Shown here one piece after another: positions 9,518 through 20,877 of a stretch of 64,000 nucleotides of DNA. The notes beneath the pieces are model-generated. The model searched no databases. It was not told the origin of the DNA and saw only the letters and a list, made by a program, of their open reading frames with translations. The translations under genes and the position numbers were made by a program. This stretch comes from Marichromatium gracile. GTDB taxonomy: Bacteria; Pseudomonadota; Gammaproteobacteria; Chromatiales; Chromatiaceae. The stretch lies in assembly GCF_004343155.1 (NCBI RefSeq), contig NZ_SMDC01000002.1, positions 372,001 to 436,000 of the forward strand, written 5' to 3'. Position 1 is the stretch's first letter. The number at the start of each line of letters is the position of its first letter.

Positions 9518-9919
9518 ATGCGTATCCAGCTGTCACTCCTGTTCGTCGCCGTCGCGCTGCTCTCCGGCGGCTGCGGCGCGCCCCACCTGCGTCAGGTCCA
9601 CGAGGCCGAGCAGCGCTTGCTCGGCGCCGAGGTCGAGCGGCTCACGCACTGCATCGGCGAGCCGTTGTCGGTCACGCGACCGGCCACGGAGCCCGGTGTC
9701 ACGCTGCGCCACTACTCCTCGGCGCAGCGCCGCGGTGCAGACGGTCTGCTGCGCGCCACCCCGGCCCCGGACCCTGAGGACGACGCCCGCGCCTGTGTCT
9801 TCGACATCCGCGTGCGCGACGGGCGCGTCGTCGCCATCGCCAGCGACAACCGCGCCGGTTGGGGCTTTGGCAGCATCAAGCGCTGCTCGGCGGTGATCGG
9901 ACGCTGTGCGGGTGGTTGA
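9518..9919 (+). CDS. Predicted small lipoprotein, unknown function
   Basis: A 133-residue protein with a lipoprotein signal peptide: a hydrophobic stretch ends in LLSGGC, so the Cys near residue 19 would be lipidated. The mature part contains two Cys-bearing segments (LTHCIGEP, RACVFDIRV) and a C-terminal IKRCSAVIGRC, so disulphides are possible. It starts 16 bp after the four-helix membrane protein and is probably co-transcribed. No family is recognised. Confidence 0.7.
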   Translation: MRIQLSLLFVAVALLSGGCGAPHLRQVHEAEQRLLGAEVERLTHCIGEPLSVTRPATEPGVTLRHYSSAQRRGADGLLRATPAPDPEDDARACVFDIRVRDGRVVAIASDNRAGWGFGSIKRCSAVIGRCAGG

Positions 9920-10103
9920 TGCGGCGGTGTCAGGGTAGGCTTCGGTCTGGCGCTTCCGACGCTGATGACCCGAACCGAGTCCAGGCCGCTGCTTCGGGCT
10001 CGGTTCCGTGCAACTGGCGCTCACCCGCCGCCATCGACCGGAGCTGCCTCCAGCTCGACGGGCAGTCGACGGAAGGCCCCGCGCCGGTGGAGCCTCGGGG
10101 CCC

Positions 10104-10126
10104 GATCCTCGATCTGACCGAGGATC
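10104..10126. other. Inverted repeat upstream of the AraC gene
   Basis: A perfect 8-bp inverted repeat (GATCCTCG at 10104-10111, CGAGGATC at 10119-10126) with a 7-base spacer lies 56 bp before the AraC start. It could be an operator or a hairpin; nothing decides between these. Confidence 0.3.
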
Positions 10127-10182
10127 ACGGTGAGGGAGGTGTCATGATCCTTGGCCGATGAGCGAGGGCACCGCGTCTATCC

Positions 10183-11019
10183 ATGACGGTTCGAGACGAT
10201 CCTCCCCGCAGCCGTCAGCTCCCCGACATCCCCGGGGTCGAGGTGCTGTGCGGGACCTTCCGTGACCATGCCTTTCCCCGTCACTGTCACGACGGGCTGA
10301 TGATCGCGCTGATCGACGGCGGCGCGCAGCGGGTGGCGTCCGCGGGCGGTCGGCTGGTCGCCACCCCCGGGCAGATCGTCGCCATGCCGGCTGGGGTGGT
10401 CCATGCCGTCTCGGCGATCGACGCCGAGGGTTGGCGTTATCGCGTCCTGACCATTCCCGAGCGTCTGCTGCTGCAGGTGAGCGAGGGGCCGCCCGCGGGG
10501 TTCGCGTCCGCCCCCGTCATCAGTGACCGAGCGCTTGCAGCGGCCTTGGCCGCCACGCATGAGGCGCTGACCGATCGCGTGACCTCGCTGAGCTTCGAGA
10601 CCCGGTTGCTCGATGTGCTCGCCGGCTTCCTCGCGCGGCACGCGCGCCCGTGCCCCGCGATCGTGCGCAGCGGACGCGAGCCCGAGGCGGTGCGCCGCGC
10701 GCTGGAGTATCTCGGCGACTGTCCGGAGCGCGCAGTCTCGCTCACCGAGCTGGCCTCGGCGGCGGGGCTCGATGCCTACCGCCTGGCCCGTGCCTTTACC
10801 CGTGAGCTGGGGTTGCCGCCCCATGCCTGGCACCTGCAGTACCGGCTGCGCGCGGCGCAGTCGCGACTCGCCCGGGGCGAGGCGGTCGCCGCCGTCGCGC
10901 TGGCGCTGGGGTTCGCCGACCAGGCCCATTTCACCCGCGCCTTCAAGCGGCTGACCGGGGTGACCCCGGGGCGCTATCGCTCCGACCACGGTCATCCGCG
11001 CACACGCCGCCGTCGCTAG
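10183..11019 (+). CDS. AraC-family transcriptional regulator
   Basis: A 278-residue regulator with an N-terminal cupin-like sensing domain (HAFPRHCHDGLMIALIDGG, about residues 27-45). The C-terminal double helix-turn-helix (about 175-272) includes LTELASAAGLDAYRLARAFT and ends in ALGFADQAHFTRAFKRLTG. The EamA transporter gene follows 79 bp downstream on the same strand. AraC regulators of this short-cupin type often control adjacent exporters, so a link is likely but inferred. Confidence 0.9.
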   Translation: MTVRDDPPRSRQLPDIPGVEVLCGTFRDHAFPRHCHDGLMIALIDGGAQRVASAGGRLVATPGQIVAMPAGVVHAVSAIDAEGWRYRVLTIPERLLLQVSEGPPAGFASAPVISDRALAAALAATHEALTDRVTSLSFETRLLDVLAGFLARHARPCPAIVRSGREPEAVRRALEYLGDCPERAVSLTELASAAGLDAYRLARAFTRELGLPPHAWHLQYRLRAAQSRLARGEAVAAVALALGFADQAHFTRAFKRLTGVTPGRYRSDHGHPRTRRRR

Positions 11020-11098
11020 GGTGCCAAGATCGTTCAAGACAGCACCGTCGGCGCCTCCTAGCCTGCGTGCCTCTTGATGCGGTTAGGGGGATGGTGCT

Positions 11099-11971
11099 GT
11101 GCGAGGGATGAGGCCGACGGGTTCGGTCGAGATGGTCGGACTGGGGGCTGCGCTGGTGACCCCGGTGGCCTGGGGGCTGACCGGGGTCTTCGTGCGCTTG
11201 TTGCCCGATCTGCCGGCGACGGTGATCGTCGTCGCCAGGCTGGGCGTCGGGCTGCTCGTACTGGCGCCCTTCCTGCTGATCCATCGGCGCCAGGCCGTGC
11301 ATGCACTGCGCACGCCCTTGCCGCTGGCGATGGGGCTCTACTATGTGCTGGCCACCGAGGCCTTCGTGCGCGCGCCGGTCGTCGAGGTGACCCTGGTGAT
11401 CGGCGCGGCGCCGGTGATCGCGGTGCTCCTGCAGTGGGTTGGTGGCGCGGCGCCGAGTGGACGCCAGCTCGGGTGTGTCGCGCTTGCGCTCGCCGGCCTG
11501 GCGCTCTATCTCGCCCCGGCGTTGGACGCGGGTAGCCTGGGTGTCGGTCACGGGCTTGCGTTCGGCTGCGCGCTGGTCGCGGCGCTCTACGCGATCGGGG
11601 TGCGCCGGCGCGCGCTCGCTGGGGGCTGTCCTCACCCGCTCGCGCTCACCGCGGTGGCCTGTCTCTGGGGGCTGGTCGTGAGTCTGCCCTGGCTCTGGGC
11701 CGCGGCCCCACGCTGGCCGGTTGCCGGGGAGTTGCCGGTGATCCTGGCGCTTGCCCTGGTCTCGACCGTGTTGCCGACCTTGTCCTATGGGATCGCCGCC
11801 GCTCGTCTGTCCCCGTTGATTAGCACGACCCTGGGGCTGCTCACGCCCCTGGTCGCCGCCCTGGCCGCTGTCGCGGTGCTCGGTGAGTGGCCGCACCCGG
11901 CCTCGCTGCCGGGTGCGGTGATGACGCTCGCGGGTCTGTTCCTGCTGGTACGGACGCCGGCGCAGGGGTGA
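11099..11971 (+). CDS. EamA/DMT-family transporter
   Basis: A 290-residue drug/metabolite-transporter-superfamily protein with ten predicted membrane helices in two EamA repeats (about residues 12-138 and 150-285). A GTG start at 11099 gives MRGMRPTG; the ATG at 11108 is an equally plausible start. Such proteins usually export amino acids or related metabolites. The upstream AraC gene is the likely regulator. The substrate is unknown. Confidence 0.88.
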   Translation: MRGMRPTGSVEMVGLGAALVTPVAWGLTGVFVRLLPDLPATVIVVARLGVGLLVLAPFLLIHRRQAVHALRTPLPLAMGLYYVLATEAFVRAPVVEVTLVIGAAPVIAVLLQWVGGAAPSGRQLGCVALALAGLALYLAPALDAGSLGVGHGLAFGCALVAALYAIGVRRRALAGGCPHPLALTAVACLWGLVVSLPWLWAAAPRWPVAGELPVILALALVSTVLPTLSYGIAAARLSPLISTTLGLLTPLVAALAAVAVLGEWPHPASLPGAVMTLAGLFLLVRTPAQG

Positions 11972-11976
11972 CGCGC

Positions 11977-12372
11977 TCAGTCGCGCGCGCGCTGTGCGGC
12001 CTCGAGGTCGGCGAGCAGCTCCAGCGGATCGACCACCATGCCGCTGCCGTCGGGGGCGGCGAACACCGAGACCAGACGGTCGTCGCGGTCCATGCCGGGC
12101 AGCCAGCGTTCCATGAAGGTGTCGAGCGCGAGCGCCTCGGGGCGGCAGTCGGCCCAGTCGTCGTCGGCCAGGGCGGCGGCCAGCTCCGGGGCTGGCCAGA
12201 AGGGGAAGCAGTCGGTGTCCTCCTCGTCGCTGAAGGCGACGAAGCCGTCCTCGGCGCACAGCGTCCACACCTGGCCGTGCTCCAGCACCTCGGTGACGAA
12301 GAGGGTGTAGCGCTCGGGGGCCGGCAGGTCGAACAGGGCGGCGAGTTCCTGGGTGGAGCGTGGTGCATTCAT
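11977..12372 (-). CDS. DUF2750 domain-containing protein
   Basis: A 131-residue cytosolic protein matching DUF2750: an N-terminal PERYTLFVTEVLEHGQVWTL segment, then a DGFVAFSDEEDTDCFPFW block and a C-terminal helix. The start MNAPRST at 12372 is preceded by AAGGGGG; an upstream ATG at 12417 lacks such support. Function is unknown for the family. It converges with the EamA gene, 5 bp apart. Confidence 0.82.
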   Translation of the reverse strand: MNAPRSTQELAALFDLPAPERYTLFVTEVLEHGQVWTLCAEDGFVAFSDEEDTDCFPFWPAPELAAALADDDWADCRPEALALDTFMERWLPGMDRDDRLVSVFAAPDGSGMVVDPLELLADLEAAQRARD

Positions 12373-12565
12373 GGTGGGGCCCCCTTGCGGTCGGGTGGTT
12401 TGGGTTGCATCCCGCATTGTATGACAGCCGGGCGCGTCCCGGGGGCTCAGGGTGCGGGTGCGGTGCGCACGATCAGCAGGTGGTCGTCGAGAGCGGTCTC
12501 GACCGCGGTGACAGTCAATGCGGTGACGAGCGGGATGGCGAGCCGTTGCATCGATCGGGTCCGGA

Positions 12566-13213
12566 TCACCAGGGGGCCATGGAGTCCATGACGCGGAAGG
12601 GCGCGCCCATGGCGCGGGTGTCGCTGGCCATGCCGCCGACGCCCTGGCGCATCAGCAGGGTGTCGTACTGGATGCGACCGATGGTGGCGTTCATCTGGGT
12701 CATGTCGCGGCTCATCGCGGTGATGTCGGTGGACATGCCGTCGATGCTCAGGCGCATCTGTCCCATGTCCTCGCGCATCGCCTCGATGCTGGTGCGCATC
12801 GCGCCCATGTCCCCGGCCATCGTGGCCATGTAGCTCTCGCCCTGGGCCTTGAATTCGAAGGGGCGGGTGCGGGCGTCGTCGGTGGCATGGCCCATGTTGT
12901 ACATGTAGTCCTCCATCCGGTTCATGTCGCGGGCCATCATGAACACCAGATAGAAGAGTACGGCACCGATGAGTAGCGCGAACAGGCCGAGCACCGCCGT
13001 GTACCACTTGGCACGGGTGTGACGCCGCTCCTCGATGTGGAGACGTTGTTCGAGCCCGTGGATGTCGGTGAGCTGGCGCTCGGGACCGCTCGCCGCGAGC
13101 AGGCGTTCGAGCTGTTCGCCGAGTCGGGCGCGCTGTGCGGTGTCGTCCCTGAGCGCCTGGATCAGCGCCTCGATTCCGTGCTGGGCTGAATCGCCCTCGA
13201 TCTGATCGGCCAT
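12566..13213 (-). CDS. Membrane-anchored methionine-rich coiled-coil protein
   Basis: A 215-residue protein of no recognised family. Residues 1-65 are helical and acidic. A single membrane segment (about 70-92, WYTAVLGLFALLIGAVLFYL) is followed by an extracytoplasmic region in which Met recurs at heptad-like spacing (MAGDMGAMRTSIEAMREDMG and on). That pattern suggests a long coiled coil, with Met perhaps at core positions. It has its own promoter-like TATAAT upstream and follows der on the same strand. Confidence 0.75.
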   Translation of the reverse strand: MADQIEGDSAQHGIEALIQALRDDTAQRARLGEQLERLLAASGPERQLTDIHGLEQRLHIEERRHTRAKWYTAVLGLFALLIGAVLFYLVFMMARDMNRMEDYMYNMGHATDDARTRPFEFKAQGESYMATMAGDMGAMRTSIEAMREDMGQMRLSIDGMSTDITAMSRDMTQMNATIGRIQYDTLLMRQGVGGMASDTRAMGAPFRVMDSMAPW

Positions 13214-13248
13214 CTGCGCCCTCGTCCTGAGTCTTGCCGGGGATGTCG

Positions 13249-13254
13249 ATTATA
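13249..13254 (-). promoter_or_regulatory. Candidate -10 box for the coiled-coil gene
   Basis: The minus strand reads TATAAT at 13254-13249, 36 bp upstream of the 13213 start and downstream of der. No good -35 box is seen at the right distance. Confidence 0.3.
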
Positions 13255-13304
13255 GAGCCGTCGTCGACGAGACGGCGAGGGTGGTGCGTCCCTGCACCGA
13301 TGGC

Positions 13305-14705
13305 TCAATGCTTGCGCGAGGTGAACTTCTTGAGCCGCTGGCGGCTCTTGATCTGGCGCGGGGTGAGCGGGTTGCGCTTGCCCTCGTAGGGATTGCCGCC
13401 GCTCTTGAACTCCAGGCGCAGCGGGGTGCCGAGCAGGTCGAGCTCACGGCGGAAACGGTTGATCAGATAGCGCTTGTAGCTCGCCGGGGTCTCATCGGTC
13501 TGGTTGCCGTGGATCACCACCACCGGCGGATTGCGCCCGCCCTGGTGGGCATAGCGCAGCTTGATGCGCCGGCCGCGCACCAGCGGCGGCTGGTGCTCCT
13601 GTACCGCCGCCTCGAGCAGCCGGGTCAGCTCCGGGGTGGAGAGGTTGCGGGTGGCGTTGGCATAGGCCAGGTCGACGTCGTCGAGCAGCAGCCCGACGCC
13701 GCTGCCGTGCAGCGCCGAGATGCGGTGCAGCTTGGCGAAGTCGAGGAAACCGAGCTTGCGGGTGAACTGCGCCTTGACCTGTTCGCGCGCCTCGGCGTCG
13801 AGTCCGTCCCACTTGTTGATCGCCACCACCACGGCGCGGCCGCTGTCGATGACATGGCCGGCGAGGGTGGCGTCCTGCTCGCCGATGCCGGCATGGGCGT
13901 CGATCACCAGGACCACCACGTTGGCCGCCTCGATCGCCTGCAGCGTCTTGATCACGCTGAATTTCTCGATCGCCTCCTTGACCTTGGCGCGACGGCGCAG
14001 ACCGGCGGTGTCGATCAGGGTGTAGCGCTGGCCATCACGCTCGAAGGGGATGAAGACGCTGTCGCGGGTGGTGCCGGGGCTGTCGAAGGCGACCACGCGC
14101 TCCTCGCCGACGAGACGGTTGATCAGCGTCGACTTGCCGGCATTGGGGCGACCGACGATCGCCACCTTGACGCCACGCTCGTCGTCGTCCTCGGGCGCTT
14201 CCTCCTCGGCGGCCTCGGGGAGCTGGGCGAAGACGTGCTCGATTAGCGGCCGGATCGCCATCCCCTGGGTGGCCGAGACCGCACGCGGTTCGCCCAGCCC
14301 GAGGGCGTGGAACTCGGCGGTGGCGAGCAGCGGGTCGAAGGTGTCGCTCTTGTTGACCACCAGGGTCATCGGCTTGCCGATACGGCGCAGCCGCTCGGCG
14401 ATGGCGATGTCCTCCGGGGTGCAGCCGTCGCGCGCGTCGACCACGAACAGCAGGTGATCGGCCTCCTCGATGGCCAGTTGCACCTGACGCTCCATCAGCG
14501 TCTCGACGCCCTCGGTGGCGGTGGCGATACCGCCGGTGTCGACGATCACATAAGGGCCGGGGCCGATCCGCCCGACCCCGTACTGGCGATCGCGGGTGAG
14601 CCCGGGGAAGTCGGCGACCAGCGCGTCGCGGGTGCGCGTGAACCGGTTGAACAGGGTCGACTTGCCGACATTGGGACGACCGACCAGGGTGATGACGGGG
14701 AGCAT
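13305..14705 (-). CDS. der: Ribosome biogenesis GTPase Der (EngA)
   Basis: Der has two tandem GTPase domains and a C-terminal KH-like domain and acts in 50S subunit assembly. Both G domains are complete in this 466-residue protein: GRPNVGKST with DTGG and NKSD in the first, GRPNAGKST with DTAG and NKWD in the second. The KH part ends in a basic tail ([20 protein letters not shown]). It is the last gene of the ndk-to-der operon, 5 bp after bamB. Confidence 0.97.
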   Translation of the reverse strand: MLPVITLVGRPNVGKSTLFNRFTRTRDALVADFPGLTRDRQYGVGRIGPGPYVIVDTGGIATATEGVETLMERQVQLAIEEADHLLFVVDARDGCTPEDIAIAERLRRIGKPMTLVVNKSDTFDPLLATAEFHALGLGEPRAVSATQGMAIRPLIEHVFAQLPEAAEEEAPEDDDERGVKVAIVGRPNAGKSTLINRLVGEERVVAFDSPGTTRDSVFIPFERDGQRYTLIDTAGLRRRAKVKEAIEKFSVIKTLQAIEAANVVVLVIDAHAGIGEQDATLAGHVIDSGRAVVVAINKWDGLDAEAREQVKAQFTRKLGFLDFAKLHRISALHGSGVGLLLDDVDLAYANATRNLSTPELTRLLEAAVQEHQPPLVRGRRIKLRYAHQGGRNPPVVVIHGNQTDETPASYKRYLINRFRRELDLLGTPLRLEFKSGGNPYEGKRNPLTPRQIKSRQRLKKFTSRKH

Positions 14706-14710
14706 GGTAT

Positions 14711-15946
14711 TCAGGGACTCGCGTTATCGGCTTGCTCGGGCGCGCGTTGCGCCGTCCGCGCCGGGATGGCGCCGACGCTGAGGGCGCTCAGCGTCCCGTC
14801 GTCGGCATAGACATAGAGCCGCCCGGCGGCGGCCAGCGGCGGTGCGGTGATCGGCGCCTTCTTGGTGACGCGGGTGCGCCCGAGCAGCTGACCGTCGGCG
14901 GCGTCGAGCAGGTGGACATAGCCCTCCAGGTCGCCGACCGCGACCACCTGGCCGAGCAGCGCCGGCGCGGTGAGCCGACGATAGCGCAGCGCCTCCTGCA
15001 CCCAGCGCCCGGCGCCGCTGAGCGGGTCGGCGCCCCACACCTGATCGCGCGAGTCGGTGACGAACAGCGCCTCCGGGGTGGCGGCGAGACCGGCGTGGGC
15101 GGAGAGCTCGCGGCGCCACAGCACGGTGCCGGTGACGGCATCGACCGCAGCCAGGTCGCCGTTGTAGGTGCCGACGAACACCGTGGTGCCGACCAGCACC
15201 GGATCGGCGTCGATGTCGGCGATGCGCGAGAGCTCGGAGCGCCCGCTCGGTCGGGTGATGGTGACCTCCCACAGCGGCGTGCCGTCGGCGACGTCGAACT
15301 TGATCAGCTTGCCGCCGGAGAGCCCGACGATGACCCCGTCCGGGGCCACCGCCGGGGTGCTGCTGCCGCGCAGGGTGAGCACCGGGGCGGGGTAGGTGAG
15401 GTGCCAGCGCTGCTCGCCGGTGGCCGCCTCGATGCCGTAGAGACTGTCGTCGAGGGTGTGGACGACGATGGTCTCGGCATCGGCGAAGCGCGGCACCGAG
15501 AGCACCTCGCTGCCGAGCCGGGTCCGCCACAGCTCGGTGCCGTCGGCGGTGGAGAAGAGCGCCAGCTCGCCGCCGGTGGTGCCGAGCACCAGACGCTCGC
15601 CGTGGACCTCGGGACCGCCGCTGAAGGCCAGTTCGGTCTCCTGGCGCCACAGCACGCGGCCGTTGTCGGCGGCTACCGCGGCGAGGGTGCCGCGGGCGTC
15701 GGCGACATAGAGCCGACCGGCGGCGAGCGTCGGCACCAGATAGAGGCGACGCCCGTCGGTGCCGTCGGTGACGCGCGCCGACCACAGCGTGGTCGGGGTC
15801 AACGACTGGTCGAGCTCGGGCAACTCGCTCGGCGGTGTCGGATCCTCCTCGCTGCCGAGCCAGGGGATGAGACTGCAGCCGCCGAGCAGCGCACTCAACA
15901 GCAGTGCGCCGGCGCCGGTGATCGCCGCTCTGGTGTGGATCGCCAT
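14711..15946 (-). CDS. bamB: Outer-membrane assembly lipoprotein BamB
   Basis: BamB is the beta-propeller lipoprotein of the BAM complex that inserts outer-membrane proteins. This 411-residue copy has a lipoprotein signal peptide ending in LLGGC, then PQQ-type repeats ([48 protein letters not shown]) that make up the blades. Its place between yfgM and der matches the usual gene order. Confidence 0.95.
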   Translation of the reverse strand: MAIHTRAAITGAGALLLSALLGGCSLIPWLGSEEDPTPPSELPELDQSLTPTTLWSARVTDGTDGRRLYLVPTLAAGRLYVADARGTLAAVAADNGRVLWRQETELAFSGGPEVHGERLVLGTTGGELALFSTADGTELWRTRLGSEVLSVPRFADAETIVVHTLDDSLYGIEAATGEQRWHLTYPAPVLTLRGSSTPAVAPDGVIVGLSGGKLIKFDVADGTPLWEVTITRPSGRSELSRIADIDADPVLVGTTVFVGTYNGDLAAVDAVTGTVLWRRELSAHAGLAATPEALFVTDSRDQVWGADPLSGAGRWVQEALRYRRLTAPALLGQVVAVGDLEGYVHLLDAADGQLLGRTRVTKKAPITAPPLAAAGRLYVYADDGTLSALSVGAIPARTAQRAPEQADNASP

Positions 15947-15966
15947 AACTTCCTTCCGTGTGTCGT

Positions 15967-16596
15967 CTAGCCGGCCGAGGGCAGGTTATCGAGCTTGAGC
16001 TGGATGAGTTGCGAGAGTGCGGCGCCACCTTCGATGGCCGTCTCATAGGCCTCGCGGGCGGTGTCGAGGTCGCCGCGCGCGGCGGCCAGGTCACCGCGCA
16101 CCGCGGCGAAGTCGGCGCTGAACTCGGGGCTGTCGTCATGGTCGGTGATGGTCGACTCGGCGGCGTCGAGCGCGCCCTCGGCGAGCTGGATGCGCGCCAG
16201 GCGCAACGCGGCGAGACGCGCCAGCGCGGCGTCCGGGGCGTCATCGATCACCCGCTCGAGTCGAGCGATGGCCGCCTCGGCCTCACCGGCCTGATAAAGC
16301 CCCTTGGCCGCGACCAGGGCGCCGAGCGCGGCATAGGGCGTGGCGCCGAAGTCGGCGTCGAGCTGTTCGGACTGCTTGGCCAGCACCGTGGCCGCATCGG
16401 CGTCCTCGGCGCTGTAGAGCATCTGCTCGAAGTGGGTCGAGGCCTGGGCGGCGAGGTCGGTGCGGTAGTCGTTCCAGTAGCGCCAGCCGAAGATGATGAC
16501 CAGGCCGAGCGCGAGACCGGCGAACACGGCCACGCCGTTGTCACGCCACCACTTCTTGATGGCTTCGGCCTTTTCCTCGTCGGTTTGGTAACTCAC
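15967..16596 (-). CDS. yfgM: YfgM-family ancillary SecYEG translocon subunit
   Basis: A 209-residue protein with a short cytoplasmic N-terminus (MSYQTDEEKAEAIKKWWRDN), one membrane anchor (about residues 21-42) and a periplasmic TPR region. YfgM works with PpiD at the Sec translocon in E. coli. The position between hisS and bamB supports the assignment. Confidence 0.92.
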   Translation of the reverse strand: MSYQTDEEKAEAIKKWWRDNGVAVFAGLALGLVIIFGWRYWNDYRTDLAAQASTHFEQMLYSAEDADAATVLAKQSEQLDADFGATPYAALGALVAAKGLYQAGEAEAAIARLERVIDDAPDAALARLAALRLARIQLAEGALDAAESTITDHDDSPEFSADFAAVRGDLAAARGDLDTAREAYETAIEGGAALSQLIQLKLDNLPSAG

Positions 16597-16656
16597 AGGT
16601 CTGTCCTCTATGGGTGCGCGCGCGCTGTCGAGCGGCGCGGGTGGGTCTCGATGGGG

Positions 16657-17922
<1,266 letters not shown>

Positions 17923-17966
17923 GCTGGGCGGATACTGATGGCCTGTGGGATCGCAGCGCGCCGGAC

Positions 17967-18968
17967 TCAGTCGGGCTGACTGGGATCGAGGGTGAAGCGG
18001 GCGACGTTGCCTCGGGCGCGCTCGCTCAGATCGAGCGGTTCGCCGTCGATGGTGAGTCGCGCCATGGCGGTGTTGCCGATGATGAAGCGATAGGGCGGCT
18101 CGCCCTCGAGCACGCGTCGGTCGCCGGCACGCAGCTCGCCGGTGAGGATGATGCGACGGTTGACGTCACGCACCTCGACCCAGCAGTTGCCGGTGAACTC
18201 GAGCGCGACCTCGGGCGGCGTCGGTGCCGTTTCGACGCTCGTCGGCGCGGCCTCCGGACGATCCTCGTCGATCCCGGATGCGACAGTGGGCGCGGGCGCG
18301 GGCGCGGGCGCGGCGCCGGGCGTCGAGATGGTGTCCGGTGTCGCCCCCGGCTCGGGCGCGGCGACGAGCGCCGACGTCTGCTGGGCGGGCGCCGGGGTCG
18401 GACGTGGCGCCGGCTGCGGGGCCCGGGGCTCGGGCGTCGTCGGTGCCGGGGCGACAGGGGCGGGTGTGGCCTGGGACGGTGCCGGGTCGAGGCGCGGCTG
18501 CTCGCTGGGCGCGACGTCGTCTGCGAGCGGCGCCGGGGCGAGCTCGGGGCGGCTCTGCCACCACAGCACCAGCATGGCGACAGCCGCCGCCATCAGCGCC
18601 AGGCTGATCAGGCGCATCAGCCAGCGCGAGGTGGTCTCGGCGAGGTTGCCGCGCGTCCGTGGCCCCGTCTGGGCGGCGGCCTGCTCCTGGGTCACCGTGC
18701 GTGCCGACTCGATCAATGGTGTCGGGTCGATGCCGAGCAGTCTGGCGTAGTTGCGCAGATAACCGATCGCGAAGACCGGCCCGGGCAGCGCATCGTAACG
18801 ATCCTGTTCGAGCGCCTCGATGATCTCCGGGCGCAGGTGCAGTTGCGAGGCCACGCGTGCGATCTCGAGGCCGCGCGTCTCGCGCTGCTGACGCAGGCGC
18901 TGACCGGGGTGCATGATGATGTCTGGCGTGCTCGGCGCCTCAGGACTCGGTGATCTGGTCTCGCTCAT
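17967..18968 (-). CDS. rodZ: Cell-shape protein RodZ
   Basis: RodZ links MreB to the cell membrane. This 333-residue copy has an N-terminal helix-turn-helix domain (about residues 20-90; [20 protein letters not shown]), a membrane segment (about 130-152), a Pro/Ala-rich periplasmic linker and the C-terminal DUF4115 beta domain (about 245-330). The start MSETRSP at 18968 overlaps the end of pilF by 29 bp. In E. coli rodZ is followed by ispG; here hisS follows. Confidence 0.93.
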   Translation of the reverse strand: MSETRSPSPEAPSTPDIIMHPGQRLRQQRETRGLEIARVASQLHLRPEIIEALEQDRYDALPGPVFAIGYLRNYARLLGIDPTPLIESARTVTQEQAAAQTGPRTRGNLAETTSRWLMRLISLALMAAAVAMLVLWWQSRPELAPAPLADDVAPSEQPRLDPAPSQATPAPVAPAPTTPEPRAPQPAPRPTPAPAQQTSALVAAPEPGATPDTISTPGAAPAPAPAPTVASGIDEDRPEAAPTSVETAPTPPEVALEFTGNCWVEVRDVNRRIILTGELRAGDRRVLEGEPPYRFIIGNTAMARLTIDGEPLDLSERARGNVARFTLDPSQPD

Positions 18969-19767
18969 CCAACTGGACTCCCTGGGATTCTCTGGATGCC
19001 GCCGCGTCCGGGAAGCGCTCGCGCAGTGCCCGCTGGTAGAAGTTGGCGCGCTCGCGATCGCCGAGCTGGCGCTCGATGCTGGCGCCGAGCTGCAGGGCCT
19101 CGCGCGTGCTGGTCGCGGTGCGCAGGGTCTCTGCTCCGAAATAGCGGTCGATGTCCCCCTTTGCCGCCTTGATCTCGCCACGGGCATAGGCCATCGCCGC
19201 GCGCTTGACCAAGGCCGGGCCGAACTTCGGATTCGCCGCGACGGCGGAGCGATAATACGCCTCCGCCTGGCTCGCGTCGCCCTTCTTGCGGGCACAGTCG
19301 CCGGCATTGGTCATGGTCACCCAGGGGGTGGCATAGAGCGGATTGTCGAGTGCCTCGAGGAACTGGGCCTCGGCCTCCGCATAGCGCTGTTCACGGCACA
19401 GATAGGAGCCGTAGGCGTGGAGCACGTCGGGGTTCTTCGGCGCCAGCTGCACGGCGCGCTCGTAGTGCTCGGTGGCCAGTGCGTCCTTGCCCAGCTGCTC
19501 GTAGAGAAAGGCCATCCAGACATGCGCGCGGGCGTAGCGACGATCGGCCTCGAGGGCCTGGAGCGCACGGCGGAAGGCGACCTCGATCTGGCCCCGGGCA
19601 TAGTACTGCTCGGCCATCCGCACGTAGATCTCGGCGGGGCTGTCGTCGGGTTCGAGACCGAGCGCGTCACCGCCCTCGGGGCGCTTCTCGGCGCCACCGC
19701 AGCCAGCCAGCAGGGTCAGGCACAGCAGCACGGCCAACGCGAGCGGGCGAGGCCAGCGAGGGGTCAT
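18940..19767 (-). CDS. pilF: Type IV pilus biogenesis lipoprotein PilF/PilW
   Basis: A TPR lipoprotein needed for assembly of the PilQ secretin in the outer membrane. The 275-residue product has a signal peptide ending in LLAGC and several TPR units ([40 protein letters not shown]; and on). It is translationally coupled to rlmN (4-bp overlap) and rodZ. It implies that the organism makes type IV pili; other pil genes are not in the window. Confidence 0.93.
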   Translation of the reverse strand: MTPRWPRPLALAVLLCLTLLAGCGGAEKRPEGGDALGLEPDDSPAEIYVRMAEQYYARGQIEVAFRRALQALEADRRYARAHVWMAFLYEQLGKDALATEHYERAVQLAPKNPDVLHAYGSYLCREQRYAEAEAQFLEALDNPLYATPWVTMTNAGDCARKKGDASQAEAYYRSAVAANPKFGPALVKRAAMAYARGEIKAAKGDIDRYFGAETLRTATSTREALQLGASIERQLGDRERANFYQRALRERFPDAAASRESQGVQLDERDQITES

Positions 19768-20858
19768 GGCGCTCCTGTTCGGTCCTGTTCGAGTTGTACC
19801 CGGGCCTGGCGACGGGTGCGATCCTGCACCCGGCCGACGAGCTGGCCGCAGGCTGCGGCGATCTCCTCGCCCCGGGTCTTGCGGGTGATCGCGATCAGCC
19901 CCGAGCGCAGCAGTCGCTGGCGGAAGGCCTCGACCTGCTCGGGCGGACTGGTGGTGTAATCGACCCCGGGGAAGGGGTTGAAGGGGATCAGGTTGATCTT
20001 CGACGGCGTGCCCTCGAGCAGACGGATGAGCTGCTTGGCGTGGGCGATGCTGTCGTTGAGCCCGGCGATCATGATGTATTCCCAGGTCACCTTGCGGCGC
20101 TTGTCGTCGGCGACATAGCGGCGGCAGGCCGGGATCAGCTCGGCGAGCGGGTACTTGCGGTTGATCGGCACCAGCTCATCGCGCAAGGCGTCGTTGGGGG
20201 CGTGCAGCGAGACGGCCAGGGAGACGTTGCTGACCTCGCGCAGGCGCTCGAGCGCGGGGACGATGCCGACCGTGCTCACCGTCACCCGCTGCTTGGCGAG
20301 CATATAGGCGAGGTCGTCCTGCATCATCGCCATCGCCTTGACCACCGGGTCGAAGTTGGCGAGCGGCTCGCCCATGCCCATCATCACCACATTGGTCGGG
20401 GCGGTCTCGAGCTGGCGGGTGGCGTGCCACACCTGGGCGATGATCTCGCCGACCGTGAGGTTGCGATTGAAGCCCTGCTTGGCGGTGGCGCAGAAGCGGC
20501 AGTCGAGCGCGCAGCCGACCTGCGAGGAGACGCAGATGGTGCTGCGGCGGCCCTCGGGGATGAATACGGTCTCGATGTGTTGGCCGTCGGCCAACTCCAT
20601 CACCCATTTCTTCGTCCCGTCGGCGGAGGGGTGTTCGTGGACGATCCGCGGCAGGCGGATCTCGGTGCGCTCGCGCAGCTGTTCGCGCAGCGCGAGCGGC
20701 AGATCCGTCATGGCGTCGAAGTCGACGACGCCATGCTTGTGGATCCACTTGAACAGGTTGCGGCCATGGAACGCCTTGCGGCCGAACTCGACGGCGAGCG
20801 CCTCGCAGTCGGCGCGGTCGAGATCGAGCAGGTTGGTCTTGGGTTCGCTGGCGTTCAT
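19764..20858 (-). CDS. rlmN: Dual-specificity RNA methyltransferase RlmN
   Basis: A radical-SAM enzyme that makes 2-methyladenosine at 23S rRNA A2503 and tRNA position 37. The 364-residue product carries the cluster motif [15 protein letters not shown], the [10 protein letters not shown] motif and a conserved C-terminal Cys (AAACGQLV). I chose the start MNASEPK at 20858; the open frame upstream has no family similarity and overlaps ndk. Confidence 0.96.
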   Translation of the reverse strand: MNASEPKTNLLDLDRADCEALAVEFGRKAFHGRNLFKWIHKHGVVDFDAMTDLPLALREQLRERTEIRLPRIVHEHPSADGTKKWVMELADGQHIETVFIPEGRRSTICVSSQVGCALDCRFCATAKQGFNRNLTVGEIIAQVWHATRQLETAPTNVVMMGMGEPLANFDPVVKAMAMMQDDLAYMLAKQRVTVSTVGIVPALERLREVSNVSLAVSLHAPNDALRDELVPINRKYPLAELIPACRRYVADDKRRKVTWEYIMIAGLNDSIAHAKQLIRLLEGTPSKINLIPFNPFPGVDYTTSPPEQVEAFRQRLLRSGLIAITRKTRGEEIAAACGQLVGRVQDRTRRQARVQLEQDRTGAP

Positions 20859-20877
20859 GGCCGTCACCGGATCAGGA

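Noticed and set aside
12447-12551. A 34-codon minus-strand frame after the coiled-coil gene.
   Set aside because: No ribosome-binding site, no signal and no family; too short to support.
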